Shown here: in pieces, positions 17,423-27,684 of the stretch
How positions within the stretch are numbered: position 1 is the first letter of the stretch
Layout of the letters: each line of letters begins with the position of its first letter
Assembly: GCF_003577475.1 (NCBI RefSeq)
Contig: NZ_QPEP01000013.1
Span: forward strand, 1 to 64,000
From: Salinibius halmophilus
GTDB lineage: Bacteria; Pseudomonadota; Gammaproteobacteria; Pseudomonadales; Natronospirillaceae
Direction of reading: 5' to 3'
DNA length: 64,000 nt
The notes under the pieces: generated by a model
What the model was told of the DNA's origin: nothing
Database searches by the model: none
The model's input: the letters and a program-made list of their open reading frames with translations, nothing else
Made by a program: the position numbers and the translations under genes

Positions 17423-19027
17423 ATGACCAAATTGTCGATTCGTTATAGTGTTCTCCTCACATTGCTGGTTGTTTTTTCGCTCGTGTTGTTAGGCACCATG
17501 CTTGATATTTCCAGAGAGCAAAAGCAGCAACTTGAAGCCAGTGCGCTTGAGCAAGCCGAGCTGGTCAGCAAGTCTTATTTTGACTCAATCAACACCATGA
17601 TGATTATGGGTTCTATTGCCCAGCGCGATAGCCTGCGTAGCAAAATGTCGGTAGGGAGCGTTAGTGATGTGCGCATTGTGCGCAGCGATATCGTCAATAA
17701 TTTATATGGTCCAGGGCCTGAGTCTGGGCAAGCGCAAGATGCGCTCGACCAGCAAGCCCTGCAAGGGCAGGCTAGTACGCAAATTCGCGAGTCAGACAAT
17801 GGTCGCGTGCTAACCATCTTGCGCCCAATCGAGGCGCAAAGTGACTATCAAGGTACTAACTGTTTGGCCTGTCATGCGGCTCAAGAAGGCGATATTTTGG
17901 GTGCTGTAAGAGTGGAATACTCTTTGGCAACGGGGGATCAAGCGCTGCAAGCAAGCCTTGTTCGCACTGGGGCTCTGCAAGGTGTTTTATTTTTATTGGG
18001 CTTTGGGTTGAGCGCTTGGCTGCTGAATCAACTGATTGTGCGCCGGTTGCGTGGGCTGCAGCAGAGTATGGCACGCATCGCCGACACGTCTGACTTGTCG
18101 CAGTCGGTTGAGGTGTCGCGCAATGATGAGATTGGTCAAGTCGCCAACGCGTTTAACCAGTTGCTTGGGCAGTTCAATGCCAGCTTGCAAGCCGTGCGCC
18201 AGCGCAGTAGCGAGTTAACTCGTTCAGCTCAAAGCATTCAGGCGCTTGCCAATACCACCACGCAAGCAACGGTTTCGCAGCAGGGCAGCTCTGAGCAAGT
18301 TGCAGCAGCTGTGCACGAGCTCACTGCATCATCTAACGAAGTAAAGGCGTTTGCAGGGCAGGCAGCTTCGGAAGCACAAAGTGCACAGCAGCAGGTAAAT
18401 GAAGGCGAGCGGGTGCTGCAGTCGGCTATGCAGGCTTCTGATGTGTTAGTCAATCAAATGTCGCAAGCGAGTGAGCAAATCGAACAGCTAGCGGTGCAAA
18501 GCGAGCGTATTGGTAGTGTGCTGCAACTGATTACTGGCATTACCGAGCAAACAAACCTGCTTGCCCTCAATGCTGCCATAGAAGCAGCAAGAGCCGGCGA
18601 GCATGGCCGTGGGTTTGCAGTGGTGGCCGAAGAAGTGCGAGCTTTGTCTGGCAAAACGCAGGAGGCGACAAAAGAGATTAGTGAAACTATTTTGGCATTA
18701 CAGGTGCAAGCCAAAGACAGTGTGGCAGCAATGAACTCTGCTTCTGAGCAAACGCAGGCACAAACTCAAAAAATGCAGCAAACCTCGCAGCAGCTCGCGG
18801 CAATTACCTCGGCAGTGAAGACGTTAGAGGGGTTAAATGAACAGATGGCCAGTGCCGCCAGCGAACAGTATTCCGTATCGGAAGATATCAATGGCCGCAT
18901 TACCGAGATCACCAACGACACTGAGAAAAATGCTGGTTTAGCTAGTCAAACCTCTGGTGTGGCCAGCCAGTTGCTGGAACTCGCGCAAGCGCTTGAGGAA
19001 ATGGTAGCCGCGTTTAAGCTTAGTTAG
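17423..19027 (+). CDS. Methyl-accepting chemotaxis protein with periplasmic c-type haem motif
   Basis: The ATG at 17423 gives 534 residues. One membrane helix lies near 10-27 and a second near 187-205, with a periplasmic domain of about 155 residues between. That domain contains C147-L-A-C150-H151, the covalent haem c motif, followed by [18 protein letters not shown] domain ([15 protein letters not shown]) and a long coiled-coil signalling domain follow, with the conserved tip [20 protein letters not shown]. Haem-bearing chemoreceptors in other bacteria respond to redox state, oxygen or NO. It signals to CheA/CheW, which are not encoded here. It overlaps the convergent gene by 8 nt. Confidence 0.92.
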   Translation: MTKLSIRYSVLLTLLVVFSLVLLGTMLDISREQKQQLEASALEQAELVSKSYFDSINTMMIMGSIAQRDSLRSKMSVGSVSDVRIVRSDIVNNLYGPGPESGQAQDALDQQALQGQASTQIRESDNGRVLTILRPIEAQSDYQGTNCLACHAAQEGDILGAVRVEYSLATGDQALQASLVRTGALQGVLFLLGFGLSAWLLNQLIVRRLRGLQQSMARIADTSDLSQSVEVSRNDEIGQVANAFNQLLGQFNASLQAVRQRSSELTRSAQSIQALANTTTQATVSQQGSSEQVAAAVHELTASSNEVKAFAGQAASEAQSAQQQVNEGERVLQSAMQASDVLVNQMSQASEQIEQLAVQSERIGSVLQLITGITEQTNLLALNAAIEAARAGEHGRGFAVVAEEVRALSGKTQEATKEISETILALQVQAKDSVAAMNSASEQTQAQTQKMQQTSQQLAAITSAVKTLEGLNEQMASAASEQYSVSEDINGRITEITNDTEKNAGLASQTSGVASQLLELAQALEEMVAAFKLS

Positions 19028-19715
19028 CGCTCGTTACGGTGCCGTCCTCTCGTTGGTATACATATAGGCCTGCTTCCTTCATTTGTTTCACAACATCAGA
19101 CATGACCGGCGCTAAGGCACTTTGCTTTGCTGGCAGGGCAATGTGAAAGCTCTCTGAACTTATCGGCTCATCGCTTTGCTTGATGCCAGTAAGGGCTAGT
19201 TGTTCAATAAATCTATTAGCTGAGTTTGATAAAAAGGTCATGTCGGCTCGACCACTGCTGACCATTTTTAAGGCGTCATCATTGCTGCGAACCAGTATCC
19301 TATTGAGCGAATAGGTTTTCTCATAGGGGATTGGAAACGTTGTGCCATTTACAATTGCCATCGTCTTATTGTTGAGGTCTGTTAGATCAAGTTGATCGTT
19401 GTAAAACATGTAAATGTAGGCATAGGTAATATATGGCTCTATTTTTAGCAGGCCGCTTTGCTCAATTTGGCTGGTTGATACCAAGGTTGCCACATCAAAC
19501 ATGCCTTGTTCGAGTACAACGTTATATCTTTGATCTGGGAAGCTTTGGTGATGAAATTGTAAGCCGCTGGATGCCATTGTTTTTTCTAAGGCAGTAATGT
19601 AGTCGGTGAACTCGGTGGTAACCACTTCAGCGCTTATCATTGTTAACGGTGCTTTAGCCTGGGCTAGGCCTACTAGCGCGGTCAGTAATGCAACGCTTAG
19701 TATTGTTTGGAACAT
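19020..19715 (-). CDS. Periplasmic solute-binding-like protein (SBP family 3 type)
   Basis: The 231-residue protein has a signal peptide ([20 protein letters not shown]). It keeps features of extracellular solute-binding family 3 proteins: [25 protein letters not shown] early, a [17 protein letters not shown] hinge segment, [16 protein letters not shown] in lobe 2, and a last ADVVKQM-like helix. No transporter genes are nearby. Such stand-alone proteins can serve as ligand-binding sensors or orphan binding proteins. Its position tail-to-tail with a chemoreceptor may be chance. Confidence 0.75.
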   Translation of the reverse strand: MFQTILSVALLTALVGLAQAKAPLTMISAEVVTTEFTDYITALEKTMASSGLQFHHQSFPDQRYNVVLEQGMFDVATLVSTSQIEQSGLLKIEPYITYAYIYMFYNDQLDLTDLNNKTMAIVNGTTFPIPYEKTYSLNRILVRSNDDALKMVSSGRADMTFLSNSANRFIEQLALTGIKQSDEPISSESFHIALPAKQSALAPVMSDVVKQMKEAGLYVYQREDGTVTSAN

Positions 19716-19853
19716 GTTGCTCTCCCTGAACTCATGCGGCTGATTTTACGATAACAAGTATAGTCGAGCGGCAATTATTGGCGAACAAGGAGGCAAGCGC
19801 GACGAAAATCTGGATAATGCGCAGCCAAGTTTAATTATCTACGCTGGTGCGCA

Positions 19854-22049
19854 ATGGAAATCAAAGTTAACTTTCTCGACAACCTTCGCTTAGAAGCCAA
19901 GTTCGACGACTTTACCGTGATCACCGATCAGCCGATTCGTTATAAAGGTGATGGCTCGGCACCTAGCCCGTTCGACTACTTTTTGGCCTCTTCGGCCATG
20001 TGCGCGGCGTACTTCGTGAAGGTGTATTGCAAAGCGCGAGATATTCCGACCGAGAATATTCGCCTGTCACAAAACAACATTGTTGACCCAGAGAACCGCT
20101 ACAACCAAATTTTTAAAATTCAGGTTGAGCTGCCAGAAGATATTTCCGACAAAGACCGCCAGGGCATTTTGCGCTCTATTGATCGTTGCACGGTCAAAAA
20201 AGTGGTGCAAACCGGGCCAGAATTTGACATCGAGGTGGTTGACAACCTTGATGACGACGCGCAAGCCATGTTGATGGTTGACACCGAGGCAGGCCAAGAA
20301 ACCTATATTACCGGTAAAGACTTACCACTTGAGCAAACCATTGCCAATATGAGCCAAATAATGGCCGACTTAGGCATGAAGATTGAGGTGGCGTCGTGGC
20401 GCAACATAGTACCAAACGTTTGGTCGTTGCATATTCGTGATGCAGCGTCGCCTATGTGTTTCACCAATGGTAAAGGTGCCACCAAGGAAAGTGCATTGGC
20501 CTCGGCGTTGGGCGAGTTCATCGAGCGATTGAACTGCAACTTCTTTTATAACGACCAGTATTTTGGTGAAGAGCTGGCCAATGCCGAGTTTGTTCATTAT
20601 CCAGATGAAAAGTGGTTCAAACCAGGTGACGACGACGCCTTGCCAGCAGGCATTTTGGACGACTACTGCCTTGATATTTACAACCCAGATGGTGAGCTTT
20701 GTGGTTCACACTTAATTGATACCAACTCGGGTAATGTGGCGCGAGGCATTGTGTCGTTGCCATTTACCCGCCACAGCGATGGCGAAACGGTTTATTTCCC
20801 CTCCAACCTAATCGAAAACCTGTTCTTATCTAACGGTATGAGTGCTGGTAACACGGCTGAAGAAGCGCAGGTGCAGTGCTTGTCAGAAATCTTCGAGCGG
20901 GCGGTAAAAAAAGAGATCATCGAGAACGAAATAGTCCTACCAGAAGTACCCGAAGCGGTATTAGCTAAGTACCCAAGCATTAAAGCGGGTATCGACGCAC
21001 TCGAGGCGCAAGGCTTTCCAGTGGTAGTGAAAGACGCGTCATTAGGTGGTCAGTTCCCGGTAATGTGTGTGACGCTAATGAACCCACGCACAGGTGGTGT
21101 GTTTGCGTCATTCGGTGCTCACCCAAGCTTTGAGGTGGCGCTGGAGCGCAGCTTAACCGAGTTGCTGCAAGGTCGCAGTTTTGAAGGCCTAAATGACGTA
21201 CCACCACCAACGTTTAATAGCACAGCTGTTAGTGAGCCAAACAACTTTGTTGAACACTTTGTTGATTCAACCGGGGTGATCTCTTGGCGTTTCTTTAGTG
21301 AAGCTGAAGAATACGACTTTGTTGAGTGGGACTTCACCGGCGAAGGCACCAATAAAGCCGAAGTGGATGTGCTGATGGGCATTTTGTCTGATATGGGCAA
21401 AGAGGTTTATATCGCCAATTACAGCGACCTAGGCGCGAATGCCTGCCGTATTTTGGTGCCAGGCTACTCAGAGGTGTACCCAGTAGAAGACTTAATTTGG
21501 GATAACACCAATAAAGCCTTGGCGTTTAGGGAAGATATCCTCAATATCCATCGCTTATCGGACGATCAGCTGGCAAGCCTAGTCGAGCGCCTAGAAAACA
21601 GCGAACAAGATGAGCAGTCGGATATTCGCACCTTGATTGGCGTTGAGTTCGATGAGAATACGGTATGGGGTCAGCTAACGATTCTTGAGCTTAAAGGGCT
21701 AATTTACCTAGCGATAGGGGACTATGAATCGGCCAAAGAGATGGTTGAGAGCTTCCTGCAGTACAACGACAACACTGTAGCGCGAGGTCTGTTCTATCAA
21801 GCAATGAATGCCACGCTAGAAATCGCCATCAACGACGAGCTGGATTACATGGACTACGATCGCAATTTGCGCCGCATGTTTGGCAATGAAGTGATGGATG
21901 CCGTGGTGGGCTCTATTAACGGTGATGTGAAATTTTACGGCATGGAAGAAACCAATATGCAGCTTGAAGGGTTAGACCGCCACTTGCGTTTGCTCGACAG
22001 CTATAAAAAGCTGCATGCGGCGCGTGCGAAGGCCTGTTCTGGCCGTTAA
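19854..22049 (+). CDS. ycaO: OsmC domain / YcaO domain fusion protein
   Basis: The protein has 731 residues. Residues 1 to about 140 form an OsmC/Ohr-like domain with two Cys (SSAMCAAYFVKVYC and SIDRCTVKK). The rest is a YcaO domain with the ATP-binding Glu-rich segments GATKESALASALGEFIERL and AEEAQVQCLSEIFERAVKKE. A C-terminal tail has TPR-like helices. YcaO enzymes phosphorylate amide backbones. The E. coli YcaO, which lacks the OsmC part, is linked to RimO-dependent ribosomal protein S12 methylthiolation. This is a known fusion in marine gammaproteobacteria. It is probably monocistronic. Confidence 0.92.
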   Translation: MEIKVNFLDNLRLEAKFDDFTVITDQPIRYKGDGSAPSPFDYFLASSAMCAAYFVKVYCKARDIPTENIRLSQNNIVDPENRYNQIFKIQVELPEDISDKDRQGILRSIDRCTVKKVVQTGPEFDIEVVDNLDDDAQAMLMVDTEAGQETYITGKDLPLEQTIANMSQIMADLGMKIEVASWRNIVPNVWSLHIRDAASPMCFTNGKGATKESALASALGEFIERLNCNFFYNDQYFGEELANAEFVHYPDEKWFKPGDDDALPAGILDDYCLDIYNPDGELCGSHLIDTNSGNVARGIVSLPFTRHSDGETVYFPSNLIENLFLSNGMSAGNTAEEAQVQCLSEIFERAVKKEIIENEIVLPEVPEAVLAKYPSIKAGIDALEAQGFPVVVKDASLGGQFPVMCVTLMNPRTGGVFASFGAHPSFEVALERSLTELLQGRSFEGLNDVPPPTFNSTAVSEPNNFVEHFVDSTGVISWRFFSEAEEYDFVEWDFTGEGTNKAEVDVLMGILSDMGKEVYIANYSDLGANACRILVPGYSEVYPVEDLIWDNTNKALAFREDILNIHRLSDDQLASLVERLENSEQDEQSDIRTLIGVEFDENTVWGQLTILELKGLIYLAIGDYESAKEMVESFLQYNDNTVARGLFYQAMNATLEIAINDELDYMDYDRNLRRMFGNEVMDAVVGSINGDVKFYGMEETNMQLEGLDRHLRLLDSYKKLHAARAKACSGR

Positions 22050-22306
22050 CAGCACCTGTAAACCAGCGGCTTCGGTAAAAGTGACAACTATTTTCATTAT
22101 TTTGTCGAATTCGCTGGACTTTATTCAGGTTAGTCACTATCTTGCACGCAGCTAGAAAGAAAGTCTTAGATTTACAATCTCCATTTCGTTGGATTCATCG
22201 CGATACCACGTCCTGCAGTAATTGTTTCAGCCTATTTTTTCCAAGCAACACCTAGCCCTTGGCATAGTGCTAACGGCTGAAATATTTTTGATACAGGATA
22301 TACAAC

Positions 22307-22513
22307 ATGTCTACTACTACTGGTACTGTTAAGTGGTTCAACGAATCTAAAGGCTTCGGCTTCATCGCACAAGAAAACGGCCCAGACGTTTTCGCACACT
22401 TCAGCGCGATCCAAGGCTCTGGCTTCAAAACGCTTGCTGAAGGTCAGCGTGTAGAGTTCACTATCTCTCAAGGCCAAAAAGGCCCACAAGCTGAGAACAT
22501 CACTGCAATCTAA
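22307..22513 (+). CDS. Cold-shock protein, CspA family
   Basis: The 68-residue protein is a single cold-shock domain with RNP1 (KGFGFI) and RNP2 (VFAHFSAI) motifs. It binds single-stranded RNA and DNA as a chaperone. AGGATA lies upstream of the ATG. The 257-nt gap before it is long enough for a regulatory 5' leader as in E. coli cspA, but I could not define a cold box or a fold. A strong terminator follows directly. Confidence 0.95.
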   Translation: MSTTTGTVKWFNESKGFGFIAQENGPDVFAHFSAIQGSGFKTLAEGQRVEFTISQGQKGPQAENITAI

Positions 22514-22533
22514 TTTGCTTTGTTGATTCAGTT

Positions 22534-22563
22534 AAAAAACCGCGCAATAGCGCGGTTTTTTTG
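22534..22563. terminator. Bidirectional terminator between csp and phnW
   Basis: AAAACCGCGC (22536-22545), AATA, then GCGCGGTTTT form a 10-bp stem with T-runs on both strands. It serves the csp gene on the plus strand and the phn operon on the minus strand. Confidence 0.88.
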
Positions 22564-22592
22564 TTTCTGTTGCTTTAGAAGTGACCATTGGA

Positions 22593-23687
22593 CTAGGCGA
22601 GCTCTAACGCCATTACATTGGCAATGGTGTCTAGCAAGCGGTAATAATCCTGCACACTTTGGCTACCGATACAGCCGATTCGAAAGCTTTCCACTTCGGT
22701 TAGCTTACCTGGGTAGATGATGAACCCGTGCTGCTTTAGAGCGTTATAAAACTCTGTGAACTGCCACTGCTCATTATCTGGTGCCAAGAAGGTAACAATA
22801 ATGGGTGACAGCCACTGGTCTTCCAATAAGGTTTTAAAGCCTAACTGGCGCATGCCCTCTACGAGCACTTGGCAATTGCGCTGGTACTTCGCCAATCGCT
22901 CTGGTTGACCCCCTTCAGCGAGATACTGCTGAATTGCATGGCGCGCCGCTGCGACGGAGTGAGTAGGCGGAGTAAAGCGCCACTGACCTGTTTTTAGACG
23001 GCAGGTATGCTGGGCATACAAATCTAGGCTAAGCGAGTGGGCATTGCCTTGCATGCTATCAATGAGGTCGTTGCGCACTAAGCAAAAGGCAAAGCCTGGA
23101 ACCGACTCTAAGCACTTGTTGGCCGAGCTAATGATGGCGGCAACCGGCATGTCTTGGGCGTTAAATGGCAGGGCGCCAAAGCCGCTCATTGAGTCGATGA
23201 TCAATTCTCTGCCTGCCTGTTGCACCACTTCGAACACCGCTTCCACTGGGTTGTAAATACCTGAACTGGTTTCACAATGCACAATCACCACATGTGTGAT
23301 ATCTGGGTCATCGTCTAGAATGCCGGCGACTTCATTCGGTTTAGGCGGCAGATAGTCGCCCATGTCCAGAGTGACATATTGACGCCCCAGATAACTAAGT
23401 ATGGTCGCCATGCGTTGGCCATAGGCACCATTCATAATCACCAGTGCTTTGTCTTGTTTACCAATCAGCGAAGCTAACGTGGCTTCTACCATAAAGGTGC
23501 CACTGCCTTGCATTAAAATGCATTGGTGTGTGTGCTCAGCGTTGGCAATATGGGCAATGTCATGACAAATATCGGCCGTTACCTGATTAAAATCGCCATC
23601 CCAGCTGCCGTAGTCCCACAGCATGGCTTCTTTTGTTGCCATAGTGGTAGTGATTGGGCCGGGTGTCAGTAAGATAGGTTGCTGCAT
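22593..23687 (-). CDS. phnW: 2-aminoethylphosphonate:pyruvate transaminase
   Basis: The 364-residue protein begins at ATG 23687, with AGGAG 8 nt upstream; the frame is open to 23723. It is a class V PLP aminotransferase converting AEP plus pyruvate to phosphonoacetaldehyde plus alanine. Seen are LLTPGPITT at the N terminus, the GSGTF loop, DSMSGFGA, and [14 protein letters not shown] with the PLP-binding Lys. The start lies 1 nt past the permease stop, so it is the last gene of the phnSTU-phnW unit. Confidence 0.94.
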   Translation of the reverse strand: MQQPILLTPGPITTTMATKEAMLWDYGSWDGDFNQVTADICHDIAHIANAEHTHQCILMQGSGTFMVEATLASLIGKQDKALVIMNGAYGQRMATILSYLGRQYVTLDMGDYLPPKPNEVAGILDDDPDITHVVIVHCETSSGIYNPVEAVFEVVQQAGRELIIDSMSGFGALPFNAQDMPVAAIISSANKCLESVPGFAFCLVRNDLIDSMQGNAHSLSLDLYAQHTCRLKTGQWRFTPPTHSVAAARHAIQQYLAEGGQPERLAKYQRNCQVLVEGMRQLGFKTLLEDQWLSPIIVTFLAPDNEQWQFTEFYNALKQHGFIIYPGKLTEVESFRIGCIGSQSVQDYYRLLDTIANVMALELA

Positions 23688-23688
23688 G

Positions 23689-25401
23689 TTAGGCTCCTGC
23701 TGTGCGCCACGTTTGGCGACCAATTATCAATACATCAAAGATCAACCAATGCACGGCTTTGGCTGCTAGGCAGGTGACCATGATCAGCGTTGCCATGGCT
23801 GCCGCGGGTGCAATGTCGCCTGCATCGTCCATGTTGAGCACAGCAACCGATGCCAGTGCTGTATCGCTGGCATAGAGGAATACCACAGCGGAAACGGTCG
23901 TCATGGCGTTTACGAATAAGTATAAGAACACACTTGAGATGGCTGGCATGCTGAGTGGAATGTAGAGCTTAACCAGCATGTCCCAGCGGCTTCGATTCAC
24001 CGACAGTGCGACTTGATCAAACTCTTTATCGATCTGCTTAAACGCAGTTTTAAAGCTCAAATGGCATACCGTATAAAAGTGCGCAATGCTCGACACGGCC
24101 AGAATCAACAACGTGCCATACATGAAGTTCAGCGGGTTGTTTGGCTGGTTAAAGAAGAAAATATAGGCAAGGCCGAGTACCATGCCAGGCACAGCCATTG
24201 GAATCATTGACAAAAAGTCTACCGCTTGGCGCATGATGGCATTGGTTTGGCAGCGTTCGTTTAACCATGCGGTGACGAATATAAACACGGTGCCAATCAT
24301 AGCCGTTAGTGTCGCCATTTTTAGTGAGTTGAAATAGCTTTCCCAGCCACCGCCGTCCATCAGATCGAACTGGTAGTTGTTGAGGCTAAAACTTAGGTTG
24401 TAAGGCCAGAATTTTATGAAGCTAGCGTAGACGGCCATACCAACAATGGTGAGTAGGGTAATGGTGATTAATGATGTGGTGGCCAAGGCGACGCCTGAGG
24501 TCAACCAAGACTTTTCGGGTGTAAAAGGCGTGGACTTGGCATTTAAAGTAGACTGCTGCTTTTTTTGCACCCATCGGTCGGCGGCGAAGGAAAATAGTGC
24601 TGGCAATAACAGCACCACACCTACCACGCTGCCCATGGCAAAGTTTTGCTGACCAATCACTTGTTTATAGATATCGGTCGCTAACACGTCGTACTGTCCA
24701 CCAATGACTTTGGCCACGCCAAAATCAGTCACGGCTAGGGTAAAACTAACAAACACGGCGGAAAGTAAACCATAGCGGGCATTGGAGAGCGTTACCGAAT
24801 AAAACGTGTGCCAAAAACCCGCTTTGCAGCTCGTGGCGGCTTCATAAAGTCGGCCATCGTTTTGTTGCAAGGCGGTATAAATGATCATAAAAGCATGCGG
24901 GAAAATCCAGAACGTCATGCCAATAACAATGCCAATTGGGCCATAAATGCTGGCGCCGAATAGCCACTCTTTTAGAATGCCTTGGTTGCCAAATAAGTAG
25001 ACAAGGGCAATGGCAGGCAGCAGCGATGGGGCAAAAATCGGCAGCATGGCCAAAGCGCGAAAAAAGCCCTTAAACGGCATGCGCGTATGAGTGAGCGCAT
25101 AGGCATACGAAAAGGCCAGCGTGACCACAAAAAAGGTGACCATTAGGCCTATCGATAGGGTGTTGAACAATGAATTGACCAGCGACGGCGACTGGAAGTA
25201 AGTAATAAAGTTGCTAATGCCAACAAAATTACCATCTTTGTCGGCCAGCGCTCGGCTAACCACCTCAACTAAAGGAAGTAGCACAAAGATTGCCAAGGCA
25301 GCCAAGGTGACTAATGCTGCTATGCCCGTCCATTTAATGGTTAACCTTTTGCGTTGAGCAGCCTTGCTGTTGCTAGGTTGGGCAATGGAGATACTAGTCA
25401 T
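23689..25401 (-). CDS. phnU: AEP ABC transporter permease (fused, two domains)
   Basis: The 570-residue membrane protein has about 12 helices in two homologous permease halves, each with a binding-protein-dependent transport loop (first half [14 protein letters not shown], second half [15 protein letters not shown]). The layout matches FbpB-type permeases assigned to AEP uptake. It works with the adjacent ATPase and binding protein in the inner membrane. Its ATG overlaps the stop of phnT (TAATG), indicating translational coupling. Confidence 0.9.
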   Translation of the reverse strand: MTSISIAQPSNSKAAQRKRLTIKWTGIAALVTLAALAIFVLLPLVEVVSRALADKDGNFVGISNFITYFQSPSLVNSLFNTLSIGLMVTFFVVTLAFSYAYALTHTRMPFKGFFRALAMLPIFAPSLLPAIALVYLFGNQGILKEWLFGASIYGPIGIVIGMTFWIFPHAFMIIYTALQQNDGRLYEAATSCKAGFWHTFYSVTLSNARYGLLSAVFVSFTLAVTDFGVAKVIGGQYDVLATDIYKQVIGQQNFAMGSVVGVVLLLPALFSFAADRWVQKKQQSTLNAKSTPFTPEKSWLTSGVALATTSLITITLLTIVGMAVYASFIKFWPYNLSFSLNNYQFDLMDGGGWESYFNSLKMATLTAMIGTVFIFVTAWLNERCQTNAIMRQAVDFLSMIPMAVPGMVLGLAYIFFFNQPNNPLNFMYGTLLILAVSSIAHFYTVCHLSFKTAFKQIDKEFDQVALSVNRSRWDMLVKLYIPLSMPAISSVFLYLFVNAMTTVSAVVFLYASDTALASVAVLNMDDAGDIAPAAAMATLIMVTCLAAKAVHWLIFDVLIIGRQTWRTAGA

Positions 25402-26369
25402 TAGGCCGCTCCTTGCATGTTGAGCACATGCTCGTTTAACCAGTGCATATGTAGCGTGTTAGCGTGCGCCATGGCCGAGGCTTCATTGCTATCGATATCC
25501 ACTGTGTACAGCCCATGTTCGTCTTTTACCGTGAAGCGCGTGAAGCTGCCTAGGTATTCCACTGCCGCAACCTCTACCGCTCGGCTCTTTTCGCTTGCGG
25601 ATAGGCTCAGTGATATATGCTCTGGGCGAATAGCGAACTGGTCGTTATCGAAAAAGTTAATGCTGCCAATAAAGTCGGCGACAAATTTGCTAATAGGGCG
25701 TTGGTAGATGTCTTCTGGGGTGCCCACTTGCTCAATGCAGCCGTGGTTCATGACAACAATACGGTCTGCCATGGCTAGGGCTTCTTCTTGGTCGTGGGTC
25801 ACCATAATGGTTGTGACCCCTAAGCGTTGTTGTAATTTTTTAATCTCGCCACGTAAAAACTGACGCACTTTGGCATCTAGTGCTGACAATGGCTCATCCA
25901 ATAATAATAAGCCAGGGTTTAATGCCAACGCGCGTGCTAGGGCAACCCGTTGTTGCTGACCACCGGATAACTGGTTTGGGTGTTTGTTTTTATGGTCGGC
26001 CAAGCCAACTAGTTCTAATAGTTCCTCAATACGTTTTTTCTGCTCGCTTTTAGCAAGCTTCAGAGATTTCAGCGCAAAGGCGATGTTTTTACTAACGGTC
26101 AGGTTTGGAAACAGCGCATAAGACTGGAATACGATACCGTAGTCGCGATCAATGGCTGGCAAGGATGAGATGTCATGCCCAGCCTGAGTTAATGTTCCAC
26201 TGTTTTGTTGCTCTAAACCCGCGATAATGCGCAATAGTGTGGTTTTGCCACAGCCCGAAGGGCCTAAAAAACACACCAACTCACCTTGTTGGATATCAAG
26301 GTTAATATTGCTTAGCACTTCTTTACTGCCAAAAGACTTGCTTACATTTTTAATATTTAGGTAACTCAT
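25401..26369 (-). CDS. phnT: AEP ABC transporter ATP-binding protein
   Basis: The 322-residue ABC ATPase has Walker A GPSGCGKTT, signature LSGGQQQRVALARAL, Walker B LLLLDEPLSALD and switch His TIMVTHDQEEA. A C-terminal TOBE-like region (FAIRPEHISLSLS) is typical of importer ATPases of the iron/phosphonate/polyamine group. GGGGAG lies before the ATG. Substrate specificity is inferred from phnW, phnX and phnR in the locus. Confidence 0.92.
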   Translation of the reverse strand: MSYLNIKNVSKSFGSKEVLSNINLDIQQGELVCFLGPSGCGKTTLLRIIAGLEQQNSGTLTQAGHDISSLPAIDRDYGIVFQSYALFPNLTVSKNIAFALKSLKLAKSEQKKRIEELLELVGLADHKNKHPNQLSGGQQQRVALARALALNPGLLLLDEPLSALDAKVRQFLRGEIKKLQQRLGVTTIMVTHDQEEALAMADRIVVMNHGCIEQVGTPEDIYQRPISKFVADFIGSINFFDNDQFAIRPEHISLSLSASEKSRAVEVAAVEYLGSFTRFTVKDEHGLYTVDIDSNEASAMAHANTLHMHWLNEHVLNMQGAA

Positions 26370-26390
26370 GGTGACTCCCCATACTGCAAA

Positions 26391-26428
26391 GAAGGTTAGG
26401 AAACCGCTTATCAGGTTTCCTAACCTTC
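26391..26428. repeat. 15-bp perfect stem-loop between phnS and phnT
   Basis: GAAGGTTAGGAAACC (26391-26405) pairs without mismatch with GGTTTCCTAACCTTC (26414-26428), leaving an 8-nt loop. No U-run follows on the minus strand. It probably limits downstream read-through or protects the phnS message from decay, raising binding-protein levels over membrane parts, as known in malE-malF. Confidence 0.8.
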
Positions 26429-26483
26429 CTAGAAAAAAGGGGCTGGCAACTGCCAGCCCAAGTGCTTCTCAAGGATGAACGAA

Positions 26484-27494
26484 TTATTTTGCTTCTGACT
26501 TACCGTCGTATCGACGCGTCCATTCAGAAAGGATGCGGTCACGGTTAGCCGCTGCCCAAGCAAAGTCATTGTCGATGATTAGCTCAGACGCGTTTTCTGG
26601 GAAGTGCTTCACTGGCTTAGCAACACCAGGCATTGCAACAATAGCGTAGCCAACGTTGTACATTTCCATTGCTTCACGAGAGATGATGAAGTCCATCAAA
26701 CGCTCTGCCGCCGCTTGTTTTTCAGTGCCTTTAACAATGGCAGCTGCTTCCATATCCCAGCCTAAACCTTCGGTTGGGAATACAATTTCCAGTGGCGCGC
26801 CTTGCTCTTTCGACTTAGCAGCACGGAAGGCGAATGAAACGCCAATCGCCGTTTCGCCTGAGGCAGCGAGCTTACAAGGCTTAGAACCAGAGTGGGTGTA
26901 GCGCGAAATGTTGTTGTGCAGATCATCCATGTAATCCCATGCTTGATCTTCACCCATCATTTGCATCCAAGACGATACGTCTAAAAAGCCAGTGCCCGAC
27001 GATGCTGGGTTTGGCATGATCACATGGCCTTGGTAAACCGGGTTGGTTAGGTCGGCCCATGACGTTGGCATTGGCAGGTTATGCTTTTCTGCTTCAACTG
27101 TGTTTACACAGATTGCCGCCATCCAAGCGTCCATGCCTACCCATTGTGGCTCAGGGCTGTTGTCGCGGAATTTAGGGTCTAGCAACTCGTAGCCTTGTGG
27201 CTTGTATGATGCAAGCATGCCTTCATTACCCAATACCATCAAAGAAGTGCCCGCTAGGCCCCAAATAACGTCTGCTTGTGGGTTTTCTTTTTCAGCCAGA
27301 AGTTTGGCTGTAATGATGCCGGTTGAATCACGCACCCAGTTGATTTCGATGTCTGGGTTTTGCGCTTCAAAGGTGTCGGCGTAACGCTTAAGATCTTCGG
27401 CTTCAACAGCTGTGTAGACAGTTAGCTCAGTTTTTGCCGCAACGCCTGCAGCAAGAGCAAGGCCGGTTACTAGTGCGGTGATTTTGTTATTCAT
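26484..27494 (-). CDS. phnS: AEP-binding periplasmic protein
   Basis: The 336-residue protein starts at ATG 27494, after GGAG. A signal peptide (MNNKITALVTGLALAAGVAA) is followed by TELTVYTAVEAEDLKRYAD, typical of the type-2 fold binding proteins of the Fbp/PhnS group. Later features are NPQADVIWGLAGTSL, NPASSGTGFLDV and KGTEKQAAAERLMDF. It captures AEP and delivers it to PhnU/PhnT. It is the first gene of the operon. Confidence 0.92.
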   Translation of the reverse strand: MNNKITALVTGLALAAGVAAKTELTVYTAVEAEDLKRYADTFEAQNPDIEINWVRDSTGIITAKLLAEKENPQADVIWGLAGTSLMVLGNEGMLASYKPQGYELLDPKFRDNSPEPQWVGMDAWMAAICVNTVEAEKHNLPMPTSWADLTNPVYQGHVIMPNPASSGTGFLDVSSWMQMMGEDQAWDYMDDLHNNISRYTHSGSKPCKLAASGETAIGVSFAFRAAKSKEQGAPLEIVFPTEGLGWDMEAAAIVKGTEKQAAAERLMDFIISREAMEMYNVGYAIVAMPGVAKPVKHFPENASELIIDNDFAWAAANRDRILSEWTRRYDGKSEAK

Positions 27495-27526
27495 AATGAC
27501 TCCGTAGGATTCCCGTTTTTTGTATT

Positions 27527-27540
27527 CTGGTATATACCAG
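27527..27540. promoter_or_regulatory. PhnR-type operator in front of phnS
   Basis: CTGGTATATACCAG is a perfect 14-bp palindrome of the TGGTnTAnACCA GntR/HutC class. It lies at about +5 to +19 relative to the predicted start of transcription. A close match (TGGTATAGACCA) precedes phnX, so one regulator, most likely PhnR next door, controls both units. Confidence 0.78.
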
Positions 27541-27551
27541 ATTCGAGAGTC

Positions 27552-27585
27552 ATTATTGGTTTGTGATGTGACACCTATGTGACAG
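27552..27585 (-). promoter_or_regulatory. PhoB-type promoter of the phn operon
   Basis: On the minus strand CTGTCAC-ATAG-GTGTCAC (27585-27568) is two 7-bp half-sites with a 4-bp spacer, as in a Pho box. Ten bases further lies AATAAT (27557-27552) as the -10 element. The geometry matches PhoB-activated promoters that lack a -35 box. Phosphate starvation should therefore activate phnS. Confidence 0.75.
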
Positions 27586-27684
27586 TTTGAATAGGGTTTG
27601 ATGAAATCTAGGCAAATTTCTTAATTATTTTATCTGTAACGGGCTTTTGGTAATCTGCAGGTGAACGACATGGAGTAGACCACC

